Positions 45,576 through 57,180 of a stretch of DNA of 64,000 bases are shown piece after piece (positions within the stretch are counted from its first letter, which is position 1; the number at the start of each line of letters is the position of its first letter). The position numbers were made by a program, and so were the translations under genes. The stretch spans positions 30,269,438-30,333,437 of the forward strand of contig JAGTTD010000001.1 in assembly GCA_018398585.1 (NCBI GenBank). Direction: 5' to 3'. The stretch comes from Simmondsia chinensis. Its lineage: Eukaryota > Streptophyta > Magnoliopsida > Caryophyllales > Simmondsiaceae. The notes beneath the pieces are model-generated. The model had not been told where the DNA came from, searched no databases, and saw nothing but the letters and a program-made list of their open reading frames with translations.

Positions 45576-46784
45576 TCTGTAGCTGATTTGAAGGGTATAG
45601 ACCCTTCCATTTGTATGCATAGGATCTTTTTTGATGAGAATGCCAGACCCACTAGAGAGATGCAAAGGAGGTTGAACCCTAACATGAAAGAAGTGGTAAA
45701 GAAAGAGATTATGAAGTTTCTTAATGCGGGTATCATTTACCCAATTTCTGATAGTGGGTGGGTTGGTCCTGTTCAGGTAGTTCCAAAGAAGTCGGGCATT
45801 ACTGTGGTTAGGAGTAGTGATGGAGAGTTAGTGCCCACTAGAGAGGCCACAGGCTGGAGAGTTTGTATTGACTATAGGAAGCTTGACTCTGCCACTAGGA
45901 AGGACCATTTTCCTCTACCATTCATTGACCAGATTCTAGCGAAGTTAGCTGGTCAGAGCTTTTACTCTTTTCTTGATGGATATTTAGGATATAACCAGGT
46001 AGCAGTCTACCCAGAGGATAAGAGAAAACGACCTTTACGTGCCCCTTTGGCACATTTGCCTACCGTAGTATGCCATTTACTTTATGTAATGTGCCCGCTA
46101 CATTTCAGAGATGCATGATGTCTATCTTTTCTGACATGGTAGACAGATTTCTTGAGGTTTTTATAGATGATTTCTCCGTTTTCGGACCTTCGTTTGATGA
46201 ATGTTTGCAGAATTTGAGGCTTGTGCTAAAAAGATGTGAAGAGACCAATCTTGTTTTGAGTTGGGAAAAGAGTCACTTTATGGTTCAAGAGGGGATTGTA
46301 CTGGGTAATAGAGTGTCCAAGAAGGGTATTGAGGTTGATAAGGCTAAGGTAGATTTGATTGCAAAGTTACCCCCTCCCTCAAACGTGAAGCAAGTTAGAT
46401 CCTTTCTAGGTCATGCAGATTTCTATAGGAGATTCATTAAGGACTTTGGGAAGTTAGCCAGACCATTAACTAGCTTGCTATCTAAGGAGACATTATTTGA
46501 GTTTGATGAGTCTTGCTTAGAAGCTTTTCAAAAACTACGGTCATTACTTGTTTCGGCCCCCATTATGCAACCCCTAGATTACTCTCTTCCTTTTGAAATT
46601 ATGTGTGACGCTTCTGATTTTGCTATAGGTGCTGTCCTAAGTCAAAGAGTAAACAAAGTTCCTCATGTCATTTACTATGCTAGTAAAACTCTTAATGATC
46701 CACAACGCCATTACACCACTACTGAAAAGGAGTTGCTAGCTGTCGTGTTTGCTCTTGAAAAGTTTCATTCCTATCTTTTGAGGT
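45576..46784 (+). pseudogene. Element F reverse transcriptase and RNase H
   Basis: The reading SVADLKGIDPSICMHRIFFD opens the RT. ATGWRVCIDYRKLDSATRKD and YSFLDGYLGYNQVAV follow, then a frameshift near 46030-46070, after which MPFTLCNVPATFQRCMMSIF continues. The catalytic box is FLEVFIDDFSVFG (FIDD, about 46147). LGHADFYRRFIKDFGKLARP and the RNase H start FEIMCDASDFAIGAVLSQR (46594) follow; ELLAVVFALEKFHSYLL closes this part. A TGA at 46784 interrupts [11 protein letters not shown]. All catalytic motifs are preserved; only the frame is broken. Confidence 0.9.
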
Positions 46785-48343
46785 GAAAAGTCATTATCTA
46801 TTCTGACCATGCTGCATTGAAATATTTGCTCTCAAAGAAAGAAACGAAACCTAGGCTTATTAGATGGATTCTTCTACTTCAAGAGTTTGACATTGAAATT
46901 GGAGATAAGAAAGGTGTAGAGAATGGGTTAGCTAACCATCTCTCTAGGATTTTCTTTGAGCATCATGATCCATCTATTTCAATGCATGACTCTTTTCCCG
47001 ATGAGCAAATTTTTGTTGTCTCCCATTCACGTGGACCTTGGTTTGCAGATATTGTTAACTTCCTCGCTACAGGTGCGATTCCATCTACTTGGTCTAAGCA
47101 AGAAAAGGATAGGTTTTATTCTCAAGTAAAGCACTTTTACTGGGACAAACCTGACTTGTTTAAACATTGTACGGACCAAGTAATTCGTAGATGTGTTCCA
47201 GAGTGTGAGTATCATAGCATTTTATCTTTTTGTCACTCATATGCATGTGGAGGACACTTTGGAGGTCGTAGGATTGCTGCAAAAGTCCTACAGTGTGGTT
47301 TTTATTGGCCTACTCTGTTCAAGGATGCTCACAAGTTTTGTCTTGCATGTGAGCGTTGTCAACGCACAGGCGCAATGACGTGTTGAGACATGATGCCTTT
47401 GAACCCCATTTTAATTGTGGAAATATTTGATGTTTGGGGTATTGACTTTATGGGACCATTTCCCCCATCTTTTGGATTTTCTTACATACTTTTAGGGGTC
47501 GACTATATGTCTAAATGGGTTGAGGTTATACCTACTAGGACCAATGACCACAAAACGGTCATGCAATTTGTCAAGGACCACATTTTTAATGGGTTTGGTA
47601 CCCCTAGAGCACTCATTAGTGATGGTGGTAGTCATTTCATTCATAGGTCATTTGAGGCACTTCTTAGGAAGTACTCAGTGCATCATAAGATTGCCGCACC
47701 CTATCATCCCCAAACTATTGGTCAAGTAGAGCTTTCAAACAGTGAGATCAAGTCTATACTTGAGAAAACGATTCGTTCTAATAAAAAAGATTGGTTCCTT
47801 AGGTTGAATGATGCTCTTTGGGCATACCGCACAGCCTATAAGACCCCACTTGGTATGTCACCCTATAGGTTGGTCTTTGGTAAAGCATGTCATTTACCAG
47901 TTGAGCTAGAACACCGTGCTTATTGGGCCACTAGAGCCTTGAATTTTGACTTAGACCAAGCTGGTGCTAACCGAAAGCTTCAATTGAGTGAGCTGGAAGA
48001 TCCAAGGAATGAAGCTTATGAGAATGCAAAGATTTATAAAGCTAAAACCAAGGCTTTTCATGATAAATATATTATGAGAAAAACATTTGTTCCCAATCAA
48101 AAGGTTTGGCTTTTTAATTTCAAATTGCGTCTTTTTCCTAGTAAGTTAAGGTCTAGGTGGGATGGTCCTTTTGTTGTTAAGCAGGTATACCCCTCGGGTG
48201 CTATTGAGATATACCACCCTAAAGATGGTCGTGCGTTTACTGTAAATGGTCAAAGGCTTAAACCTGTAGTTGAGTTGGATGGCATTGCTGATGGACAGCT
48301 TATTGAAGTTGTCTCTTTGATGAACACCATGACTAATACTTGA
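46785..48343 (+). pseudogene. Element F RNase H end and integrase
   Basis: The stretch starts [19 protein letters not shown] and GLANHLSRI (RNase H end). The H2C2 finger is [13 protein letters not shown]...[11 protein letters not shown] (47237-47380). A TGA at 47384 stands where Arg is usual (CGA to TGA). The core then reads [33 protein letters not shown] and [20 protein letters not shown], giving the D, D and E of the catalytic triad. The C-terminal part ([19 protein letters not shown]) ends at 48343 without a chromodomain, as usual for Athila. The intact frame 47390-48343 is 317 codons. Confidence 0.9.
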
Positions 48344-49650
48344 TCTCCGCTAGACCCATTGCGCCCGGCTGAAGGCGTAAAACTTAGTGCTCCTAGGAGG
48401 CAGCCTAGGTCTGTTATTTCTTGTTTTAATTTAGTTTTGACCTAATTAGTTGTTTCGAGGCTTGTTTTCTCTCTTTTCAGGTTCTTGTGCGAGGTTGAAG
48501 GAATCATATATACATGTCCACGCCATCTTGCCAGGTTGTATTGCTCCATCTCACCTATTTCTTGTGCTTTAATGATTGATATTGTTGCGTTGAGGACAAT
48601 GCATGATTTAGGTGTGGGGGTGAGGCCCATTTACATATGCTCATTTTTGGCCAAATTTTTAAAATTTTGAACATCTTTTTGTGCATTTTGAGCGTGCATT
48701 ATAACCGTTTAGCCAAGTTTTCTTTGATCGACGCGGATGTTATGATGACAGCGGGATTAGTTGTTCATTTCGTTCTCTTAATTCCATGAAATTAAATAAT
48801 TCTACTTCATACTTTTTAGTGAGTGTTGTTGGTTATTGTTGATATTAATGGGTTCTACTCATGCCGCTCACATATTCACTGAGCACAGGAGTTTCATGTT
48901 GCGGAAAATCTGAAGAATTTGAGCAAACAATGTTATATATCTTGAGTTTTGCAAGCCTGCCCTATTGGCTTATCCTAATCCTTGCCCTTGATGTTATGTA
49001 AAGTACTGGTTGGTCAATGTCAATTGTAATAATGAAGTATGTGTTATTAAAAAAAAAAAATTCCAAAAATGGACAGAAAAAAAGAGGAAACAAAAAGAAA
49101 AAAATTGAAAAGGAAAATAAAAAATAAAACAAAGGGTTTCCTCCAAAAGAAAAAGCAAAAGAAAAAGAAATATTGAAAATTGATGTACGTTCGTGATAAA
49201 GTTTCTTTTGTGCTATACTGAGATCAGAATGTTGTAAAGTGGTCACTCATATGCCACTTAAAATTTCTTTATGTATAGGCTTATGTTTAGGTGATTCAAT
49301 GGTGTGGGTGCACAAAACCTTTATATATTTGGTTGGAAGCTAGAATTTGAGGAGATTCTGTGACATGAAATCCTAATCACTTTCACTTGTGCGCTTAAAT
49401 TACTTGAGTAGTCCCTATTAGTTGATACAAGGTTAATGACATTCTATGGCGAGTTTTGAAGTTTAATCATCTGAATTCATGGAATTGGAGAATGCTGTAG
49501 ATGATTTAATCTTGTCTTGAATTGCAATATAGGTGTTAATCTCAAAAAATTTGGTAAAGGCTGGGAAAGTTGGGGTAGTTGGTCACTGTAGTCTTTACAT
49601 TAAATCATATACTTTGCCCGAGGACTAACAAAGGTTAGGTTTGGTGGTGT
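48344..49650. other. Element F untranslated region between integrase and 3' LTR
   Basis: There is no envelope-like frame. Notable are a TTTAGGTGTGGGGGTGAGG tract at 48607-48625, known from Athila/Tat elements downstream of pol, and a purine-rich A/G block at 49050-49170. The last bases before the LTR (AAAGGTTAGGTTTGGTGGTG) probably serve as the polypurine tract. Confidence 0.6.
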
Positions 49651-50359
49651 TGATGTGTCTCAAATTTAGGCATCTTTTAATTGATATTTTAATTATTTTG
49701 TACCTGATTAATTATAGTTCTACACACATTTTGGCAATTTAGCAGGTTTGAAATTAAAGTTTTAAAAATTGTCAAATTTTGGTGCAAATAAGTCAAATTT
49801 GATGCGTAAACAATTAAATCAAATCAATCGAGATTGGGGACAGGAACGTAAAAGCTTAACCCACACTGCTACAGTACCCGATCCGCACTGTTCACCAGAC
49901 CCACACCTCCAGACCCGTCAAACGCAGCCCTGTTCAACCTCAGCCCAATGCTGGCCCACAAGTAGCACCAGCCGAAAACGAACACCTCCAACCCAACTCC
50001 CCTGCTTGTCACCACTAGCACTGTTCCGGCCCAACACACGCAGCAACAGCACCAACCCAAAAATGAACACTTCCATCCCAAACGCACAACCTATCATCCC
50101 TGTCGTCCACAACCTCCAACTCGTCCTTAGTCTGGTGCCTTGTTCCAGCCCGTGTCATTTGTTAGGCCCAACGCCAACCCACCATCGTTCCAGCACAACA
50201 GCCCTCCAACACCAGCACGTCGTCATCAACTTCGGCCCACCACCCTCACCGACCCGCACCAGCACTACCCAACAACACCGACTTAGGGTTCGTTTCGATT
50301 TAAAAGGAAGGGGGGTTCACCGTCTCGCCTCTTTCACCGTTCTTTGCCTCTCTTCTCTC

Positions 50360-50397
<38 letters not shown>

Positions 50398-51244
50398 ATA
50401 TTTTTCTTTATTTTAATTTTTCGTTAAAATTGGAACGAGAGCGAAATTAGCGTGGAGATCAACATGAGTTTGTTCAACTTCTTCGTCGCCGGATCATCCT
50501 TGATGGAGAGCTAACTTGCTCTCTGGGGTTAGATTAAATCTTAGCCTTTACTTTTGTTTACTTTTAATTCAAGTTAATTTGATTGTTTACATGAATTGCT
50601 TGGTTGAGATAAATAGTTTGAAGTATTATATTTTTATTGTTTATTCAATTGATATGATTATTAAGTTTGTAACCTTTAATTGTTGATATTGATATTTATA
50701 AATTAATTCTTTGTGCTTGTAGCTTTGGGATTAATTAATCAAGCAATAGTATTAACCGAATTGTTAATTAAGGCTTGTCTTCCCCATGCTTTAGTTAGAT
50801 AGGGTCAATACGTAATAATTAACCATACGTTAGGTAGAGCCTATTTTCCTTATGCTTTAGTTAGATAGGGTCAATACGCAATACCAACAATATTTTCTTA
50901 GTAGGTTGAAGCTTGTAGCCTAAACCACTACCCGTGTGACAATTAATGATCCCAAGTTAAAAGTTAATGGAAAAATAATTGGCCAACGATGGATTCGAAA
51001 CCCTAGCTTCCAATTTAATACACTTTTTCAATTAGAAGTAGATTACTTTAGTTTAATTGTTGTTTCTTTAGGTTAATTAATACAAAAACCTCCCAAATTT
51101 ATTCAAATCAATTTAAGTCATAGAATAAATTCATGCACTCTTAGTCCCTGTGGTTCGACACCTTCTCGCCCTACACTTCAATTTAGGTGTGTTTAATAGA
51201 TATGGTTTTATATTAAATTTTGATAAACGTAGAAAAACTCATCA
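49651..51244 (+). repeat. Element F 3' LTR, complete
   Basis: 1594 bp, TGATGTGTCTCAAATTTAGG...ACTCATCA. It contains a C-rich stretch (49860-50280) that gives a long meaningless frame (Pro/Thr/Ser-rich, 215 codons), a CT microsatellite (50361-50393) and two copies of a TGCTTTAGTTAGATAGGGTC phrase (50788, 50852). Confidence 0.9.
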
Positions 51245-51349
51245 GTGAGCTAGTTCCAGCTGGCTATACGAATTCAGACTTCCAGTTAGATAGATATGCT
51301 AGACATACAACGTCTTGGCATGTCTTTACCTTCGGAGTAGGAATCATTA
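51245..51349 (+). pseudogene. Short element A remnant between F and E2
   Basis: An open stretch reading SELVPAGYTNSDFQLDRYAR, then HTTSWHVFTFGVGII. I do not recognise the domain. By position it should belong to A, the element that hosts F and E2, and it may continue at 56943 (EVGLRFEENLHC). This is inference from order only. Confidence 0.3.
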
Positions 51350-51954
51350 TGTTATGACTCAAGGTCAATCTTGATTCATAACCTAGGTATAGAGAGTTTA
51401 GATGAGAAAAAAAGTGAGGGAGATGAGAGTTAAAGATATATTAGAGATGAGAGAGAGAAATCATTAGGTTTATCATTCATAACCATCCAACATTACAAGA
51501 GATTCCTATTTATACTAATACAAGATTAAGAGTAAAAACATTGAATCTAGACTTACACTAACCACCTAAACTGACTTAGAACCAAGTCCAACCTCCAAAC
51601 TTGACTTAGAACAACTAAGAACAAAGCAAGCAATTCCCACTTGAACTAACTAACTAACTTTCCCCTTATTCACTTGAATGGATCCGATAGAGAAAATATG
51701 CTTCAATTAAGCTCCGATCATGACAATACCGCCCCCTCTCAAGCACATTCTTGCCTCAAGAATGGAGAGAAGAAAATTGAGATTTGAGGAAAGTCCAATC
51801 TTCCCAAGTAGCATTCTCACAGCCCAAATTAAACCATTGCACTAGCACTTGCTTGACCTGTACTCCATGATTTTGCACCTCTCGCGTTTCCAAGATCTTC
51901 TCTAGTTTTTGCACAAGAACACCCTACATAGAAGCTTGCCATGGCCCTGCTGAG
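51350..51954 (-). mobile_element. Element E2: LTR and short internal remnant
   Basis: The LTR 51350-51725 starts TGTTATGACTCAAGGTC and ends GATCATGACA, with a terminal hairpin (GTTATGA...TCATAAC). Then a minus-strand purine tract (GAGAGGGGGCGGTAT) and the CTTGAGGCAAGAATG phrase mark the 3' end of a minus-strand element. At about 51955 the sequence switches without spacer into the LTR of E3, so the rest was lost. Confidence 0.65.
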
Positions 51955-52347
51955 GCCATCTATTTATACTACTAATCCTCTAGGATGGCTCACTCCAAAA
52001 TATCTAGAGATACATTGCATTTGGACCCAAAGAGCTAACCTACTCAACCACCAGCTAACTAACTACCCGCTACCCTTGACCAGCATTGACCTCCTAAGCA
52101 AGACCACACTAAGGCTCACTTATTACATGACTTAACAAGAGACTTATGCAAATAATTACATCAAGACTCAATCTAGATACAATATCAACAAGCTAATACA
52201 ACTCCATCCACTAGATTCAGCATCTTATTACATTTCTTAAGCTAACAAGTATCCAACAGCAACAAGCACACGTAGCAGCAGCATAACAACAGCTAGACAA
52301 CAGCCCAAACAACAACAGCCCATGCCTTGGATTCTTGGTTCATAACA

Positions 52348-53416
52348 TTCCCTTCCCCTTGAAAATATTCTTGTCCTCAAGAATAGAAGAGAGTTGTAAT
52401 AATGAAGAACACTTATTGCATATGAAAACATAGCTGAAGTAATGAATTCTTGCTGAAATTTCTGCAGCTAAAGAGCATCTGGGTGCCGAAGTTATTGCAC
52501 TTGAATTTGCTGAAATGTGTTGCCACTGGAATGAACCAATTGAGGAAGTAACTCTGAAATGCAGCAAGTACAGCTTTATACAATGCTTGCGTTTGAAAGT
52601 ATAATATTCTTCTGGAGGTCTACAACGATCAAACCAAACATCACAACCCCTCATGAAGCTGTTAACACAGCCCAAACTTCTATCTTGCTGCTGAGAATCA
52701 CAAAATGCAGCAACAATTCTGTCATCCTGCAGGTAAAATGATGCATAACAGAGTTTAAATGTCATCAAACCCATATAGCTGCACATGAAGTTCTTAAGCA
52801 TCTCGGGAGGCCTTCCAAACTCAAGCCAAGAGAACTAAGCATCTAATTCTGCCTATAAACATTCCCCATTGCAGCTCCAACAGCCCAATCTCTTGATTAT
52901 GGAAACAAAACACATTGAAATCCAATAAGGATGCAGCTGTAACTCCTTCATCTTGGATCTTATTCAAAATTTGTATTGCTTACACATCCACATACTAGAC
53001 CAACTCAGATCATGCTCAACAAACTCTTGATTGTTTCCCAAATCCACATGATTAGCTGCAGAACCCAGAATTTCAGCAATGCAAAGCCGGTGTAACTCAT
53101 AATGACAGATTTCAGCTCGATTTATGTCCCTATGGAAGCTCATTGATACGAACAAGTTATGACATCTTCCCAAAATCATTATAGCACCAATCACATTCCA
53201 TTTGAGCAACTCATTAACTGCTGTCAGTGAAAAAATTGTAATTCCCCACGGACTTTCAGCAGCTTCTGCTTTTATTACTTGACCCTTGATTGTGAGCTTG
53301 TAAGATCTGAAATTTTTAACCATTTCTTCCCAAACTCTTATATAGATCACACAAATTAGGAGTTCGTAAATCATTATTGAATGCCAATTGCACAATGTCA
53401 TAACTTGAACACCCAA
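52348..53416 (-). other. E3 internal region, 3' half: decayed frames
   Basis: Minus frames at 52964-53416 (150 codons) and 52340-52801 (153 codons) have no recognised domain. The first has a hydrophobic patch (YELLICVIYIRVWEEMV). The second ends LEDKNIFKGKGML, which resembles the last residues of D-like chromovirus polyproteins (LEDKxxxxGEGN) reading into the LTR. This hints that E3 kept the extreme 3' end of a gypsy pol while its body was replaced. Confidence 0.4.
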
Positions 53417-53617
53417 AACATTCTAATCGACACTGTCAATGCTGCAGCACACACCTTCCAACCTGTTCTCAAGTCTTTCCTGGATCCAAAGCTCTTCTAG
53501 GCACCAACTATATCTCAAATGATCAAGCTTTGCTTCCTTGTCAACCATCTCAAGCATGAGTAACAAATATAGCAAGTGAAAATACCAACAGAATTCTTTA
53601 ACAGCTTTAAACTTCTT

Positions 53618-55299
53618 TCAAATCAGAGTTGATTTGTTCCAAACTTCTTTGCTGATGTTTATTCTAATTTTAGCTGGAGTTTTCCTCAATCTTGCATTGA
53701 TCTTTTCCATCCAAACATTAAGAAGATATTGAAGCTTATGCATATGATTTTTCCATTCAGATCCACCATTGCAGATCACCTCAAACACATTCACGTTCTG
53801 CTTCTGACCAGGGAGCTTCAGTTGCTGTTGGAACTCATTTTCCAATGCTATCAACTTGGTCTTTACTTGGCTTTGCACACCAGTTGTGAGGTCATACCAG
53901 CAGCCCAACATATCTTCAGACCATCCACAATACCTCAACCAACTAACAACAATTACCAATCCTTCAAGGAGAAACTTCCATATGAGCCGAAACAACACCA
54001 ATTCGGAAATAATTGAGACTTCAATGACACGATATGAATTTTGTAGCCTGCAACATGCAAAAGCCATTCCCACATAGCTTGCTTTGATGTTAACTTCATC
54101 ATGACCCACAGCCACTACTATTTTTTCACCATGGCTTGCACTGGCACTGAGTTGTTCATCATCTAACAGCAGCACAGCTTTTCCAACCACTAGTAATTCA
54201 TCCTTTCCCGGATCAAAGGGACTTCCAACTTCAAACACACCAGTTAAAGCACCTGTTGTACTGATTTTGGTCTGAACAGAATTCAGCTCCAGCACATTAC
54301 TGAAATTATACACCTCTAACAACTCGCTTGTATAGGCATAATGCTTCGCCTTTGTTTAACTTTGAAATGCACTCTCGCAGCTTGATTAATTCTTTTCAGT
54401 AGAAAATCAAACCTTTTCGGCCTCATATAAACTTGAAAATCTTCTCCCGGATCAGGAGGCAAGTCGTCATATGAGTGTACATTTGAATACTCCATTTCTC
54501 TACTCCAAGAACCTTGCAATGTATCAATTGCATCACTACCAACACAAAGTAATTGCTGATTACGAGTATCAAGATGCCTTGGAGAAGTGTTTAACATGAT
54601 TTGTGGTGCTTTCATTGTCCCTGCAACAGTAACATCTAAATTTTCAGCAAGATACTTCGGGTCGGCATAGCTCTCTACTTGATTGCTTGCAAAGACTTCA
54701 TAGTGATCCACTTGTAACATCAAATCATCCCTATGAGACCATGACTCAATCATTGACTTGTCATGCTTCAATTTCTGCTTAGTAATCTTCTTTTTACCCA
54801 AAAAATCCTTCTACGCGTCATTAAGATTGTTCCTCTTCGCCTTATTCTTTGCTTTCTTTAACATCCCTTTGACATGAAAATCGTATTCCCATTCCGAATG
54901 CATGTCATATTGTGCATCAACATCTGCAAGATACTCTTACTCAAGCAAAAAGTCTTCATAAGGATCATCTTGCTCAAACTCAGGTACTTCTAACTTGTGT
55001 TCATCAATTTCGACATTGTCGTGGTCGAATTCATCTTCAACAACAACCGTTTCTATTACAGCTTCCTCCTGGTGCTCAATCGATGATTCTCCTTGCTTGT
55101 TAATCAGATCCTGCAAATTCACAAGCTTTGCTTCATTTTGCTGGCAATGATCTTCTCTATTCGAATCCTTTCCCAGCAATAGTGTCAAGATTCGATCCAT
55201 TTTGTTATTTAAGTCCTGAAGACGATCAATAGTGATATAGTGAGGTCCGGTTCTAGCATTTGCACCAGCTTTCGATCGAGTTCTTACTCCATCAGCCAT
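53618..55299 (-). CDS. E3 long reading frame with frameshift and stops, function unknown
   Basis: From 55299 (MADGVRTRSKAGANARTGPH) the minus strand reads a coiled N-terminus (LQDLNNKMDRILTLLLGK, LVNLQDLINKQ) similar in style to a chromovirus gag start. A strongly acidic stretch follows (VEDEFDHDNVEIDEHKLEV). After a stop near 54938 and another near 54810 in the same frame it continues KKKITKQKLKHDKSMIESWS to DLPPDPGEDFQVYMRPKRFD (about 54455-54400). A frame change near 54320 leads into a 234-codon frame to 53618 (TGVFEVGSPFDPGKDELLVV, NEFQQQLKLPGQKQNVNVFE). No zinc knuckle, DTG, YxDD or DDE is present. Whether the product binds RNA or DNA is unknown. Confidence 0.45.
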
Positions 55300-56353
55300 T
55301 TTGCAATGGACAGCAAAACTTCGATCTGGAATCAGCTCCGTTCGCAGAATACAAGTTCGAAAATCGCAAAAGTGTGAAACTTGTTTCGCAACTCTTCAAC
55401 AACCAATTGCTTAATGAAGTTCTACTCCTTTGTTCGCACAACAATCCGCTGCTATCAATTCCACAATCGTCACGGATTACAAACCCTAATATGCAAAGTT
55501 CGCGTACAAACCCTAACTTCGAACAATTTCTGGCAGAGATGCTATCTTGAATAATTCCGACTAAGAATCTAAAATAGGTTCGATCTTTGTTTGTAATGAT
55601 GATTTAAACACACAATTCACCACAATCTTCAAGAACAAAGTCGAATTTCACACTTTCGGTGCTCAGTTCGTTGTCAGATTTTCGCCTAAGTAATTCTTCA
55701 CTCAGTAACATATAATTCTTAAGAATCAAACACAGATTCTGATGAATTCTCACCACTTCTTGCTTATCAACACAATTTCATCACAATTCCGCAATAAAAG
55801 CAGATTCGGATCGAATATGAACTTGTAGTTCAGAAAGCAGTTACCTCAACTTCAATTTCTGAATTGTAGAATCTGATTAAACCTCAATTTAGCTGGTTTC
55901 TGATCTTTAGATGATGATCAAGTGCAATGTGGATCAATTAGCTCACCTTTAACTTCTTCTCCAACTGATCAGATGAATGATTGATCAAGAACATTTAAGC
56001 TCAACTTCAACTAATGCTTTGCTCAGCACTCAACTTCAACAGCAATTGCTTGATCGAATCTATTGAATTCACTACGAATTAGCTTTAATGTTGAATTTAG
56101 TCAACAAATACTGATCAATTAACCTTTGTTCAATGTAATTCCATCAATTCTAATCCCAACCAAAGCAACTCCTAGGCACTTACAGGTCAGCACAGCAGTA
56201 ACCGCCAATCTACAACTTTAAAATTCAGAATTGAATTCTGATGACAAAATCTAAACTAAATCTATATCACAATTGTTTTTATTGATTAATTGCAATGCAA
56301 TCAATCAGATTTTGTATTTTTTTCGGATATGAGCTTGATTCGGAAGCCAAATC

Positions 56354-56368
56354 AAGGCTTTGATACCA
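56354..56368 (-). other. E3 primer-binding site (tRNA-Met type)
   Basis: The minus strand reads TGGTATCAAAGCCTT two bases inside the LTR end. Same variant (CAAAG) as in element D. Confidence 0.85.
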
Positions 56369-56556
56369 ATTGTTAAGGTTTCAAAGATTGCTCTTGAGCC
56401 TTAACCCTGGTTGGGATAATGAGAGTATGAGATGAGAAGAGAATGTAGCGTTTAGATGAGGAAGAAGGGAAAGCAGATGAGAAAGTAGAGAGGGATATCA
56501 AAAGATATCAATTCATTCATTAAATTGTTGTTGTGAGGATTACAACTAGAGCCATC

Positions 56557-56564
56557 TATTTATA
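56557..56564 (-). promoter_or_regulatory. TATA box of the E3 LTR (minus strand)
   Basis: The minus strand reads AGTATAAATAGATGG. The same word occurs in the left partial LTR (51957-51972) and, slightly altered, in E1 and E2. Confidence 0.5.
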
Positions 56565-56942
56565 CTACTAATCCTCTAGGATGGCTCACTCCAAAATATC
56601 TAAAGATACATTGCATTTGGACCCAAAGAGCTAACCTACTCAACCACCAGCTAACTAACTAGCCGCCACCCTTGACCGGCATTGACCTCCTAAGCAAGAC
56701 CACACTAAGGCTCACTTATTACATGACTTAACAAGAGACTTATGCAACTAATTACATCAAGACTCAATCTAGATACAATATCAACAAGCTAATACAACTC
56801 CATCCACTAGATTTAGCATCTTATTACATTTCTTAAGCTAACAAGTATCCAACAGCAACAAGCACACACAGCAATAGCATAACAGCAGCTAGACAACAAC
56901 CCAAGCAACAACAGCCCATGCCTTGGATTCTCAATTCATAGA

Positions 56943-57180
56943 AGTAGGTCTAAGGTTTGAGGAGAATTTACACTGCACATCAAGAACTACGGGCCACAAG
57001 TATATCCAGATAAACGAGGGATATCTAGAAAAGTTTTAGGAGAAATAAATGAGTGTGGGGCTTCTGAAAGAGGCTTGATCATGCGTTTTAAGGGTGCGAT
57101 CAATGACTATTTAGTGAGGGAAAGATGAGTTGAGGTAGAAGTGGAGCAAATATGCCAAGAATTTTTGGATGGAATAGTTA
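56943..57180 (+). pseudogene. Element A terminal coding remnant
   Basis: Broken plus-strand readings: EVGLRFEENLHCTSRTTGHK, then in another frame INECGASERGLIMRFKGAIN and VEVEVEQICQEFLDG. I do not recognise them. By position they lie just before A's putative right LTR. Confidence 0.3.

Larger units (their letters stand above)
41375..51244 (+). mobile_element. Element F: Athila-like Ty3/gypsy retrotransposon with truncated left LTR
   Basis: The right LTR is 49651-51244 (TGATGTGTCTC...AACTCATCA). The left LTR is only 41375-42493, matching 50120-51244, so its first ~469 bp are gone. The primer site TGGCGCCATTGCTGGGGA at 42500 is the tRNA-Asp type used by Athila elements. Gag, protease, RT, RNase H and integrase follow in order on the plus strand with few breaks. 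No envelope-like frame is found between integrase and the 3' LTR. This is the best preserved pol in the window. Confidence 0.92.
51955..56942 (-). mobile_element. Element E3: non-autonomous LTR element with non-gag-pol coding
   Basis: The right LTR is 56371-56942 (TGTTAAGGTTTCAAAG...TTCATAG) and a partial left LTR is 51955-52347 (ends GGTTCATAACA); both share a long identical-looking stretch beginning CCATCTATTTATACTACTAA. Minus orientation: primer site TGGTATCAAAGCCTT (56354-56368) inside the right LTR, purine tract AAGGGGAAGGGAA beside the left LTR. Primer site and 3' junction match element D (TGGTATCAAAGC; CTTGAG.ACAAGAAT). The 4-kb internal region encodes several minus frames but no protease, RT or integrase. 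Confidence 0.75.

Noticed and set aside
20171..50393. CT runs at 20171-20210 and 50361-50393 as regulatory GAGA sites
   Set aside because: Simple microsatellites; one is in an LTR, one in a non-coding element interior, with nothing tying them to regulation.
49769..50416. 215-codon Pro/Thr/Ser-rich frame
   Set aside because: Inside the F 3' LTR, C-rich stretch; the left LTR copy keeps only part of it in a different length, and it ends in the CT microsatellite.
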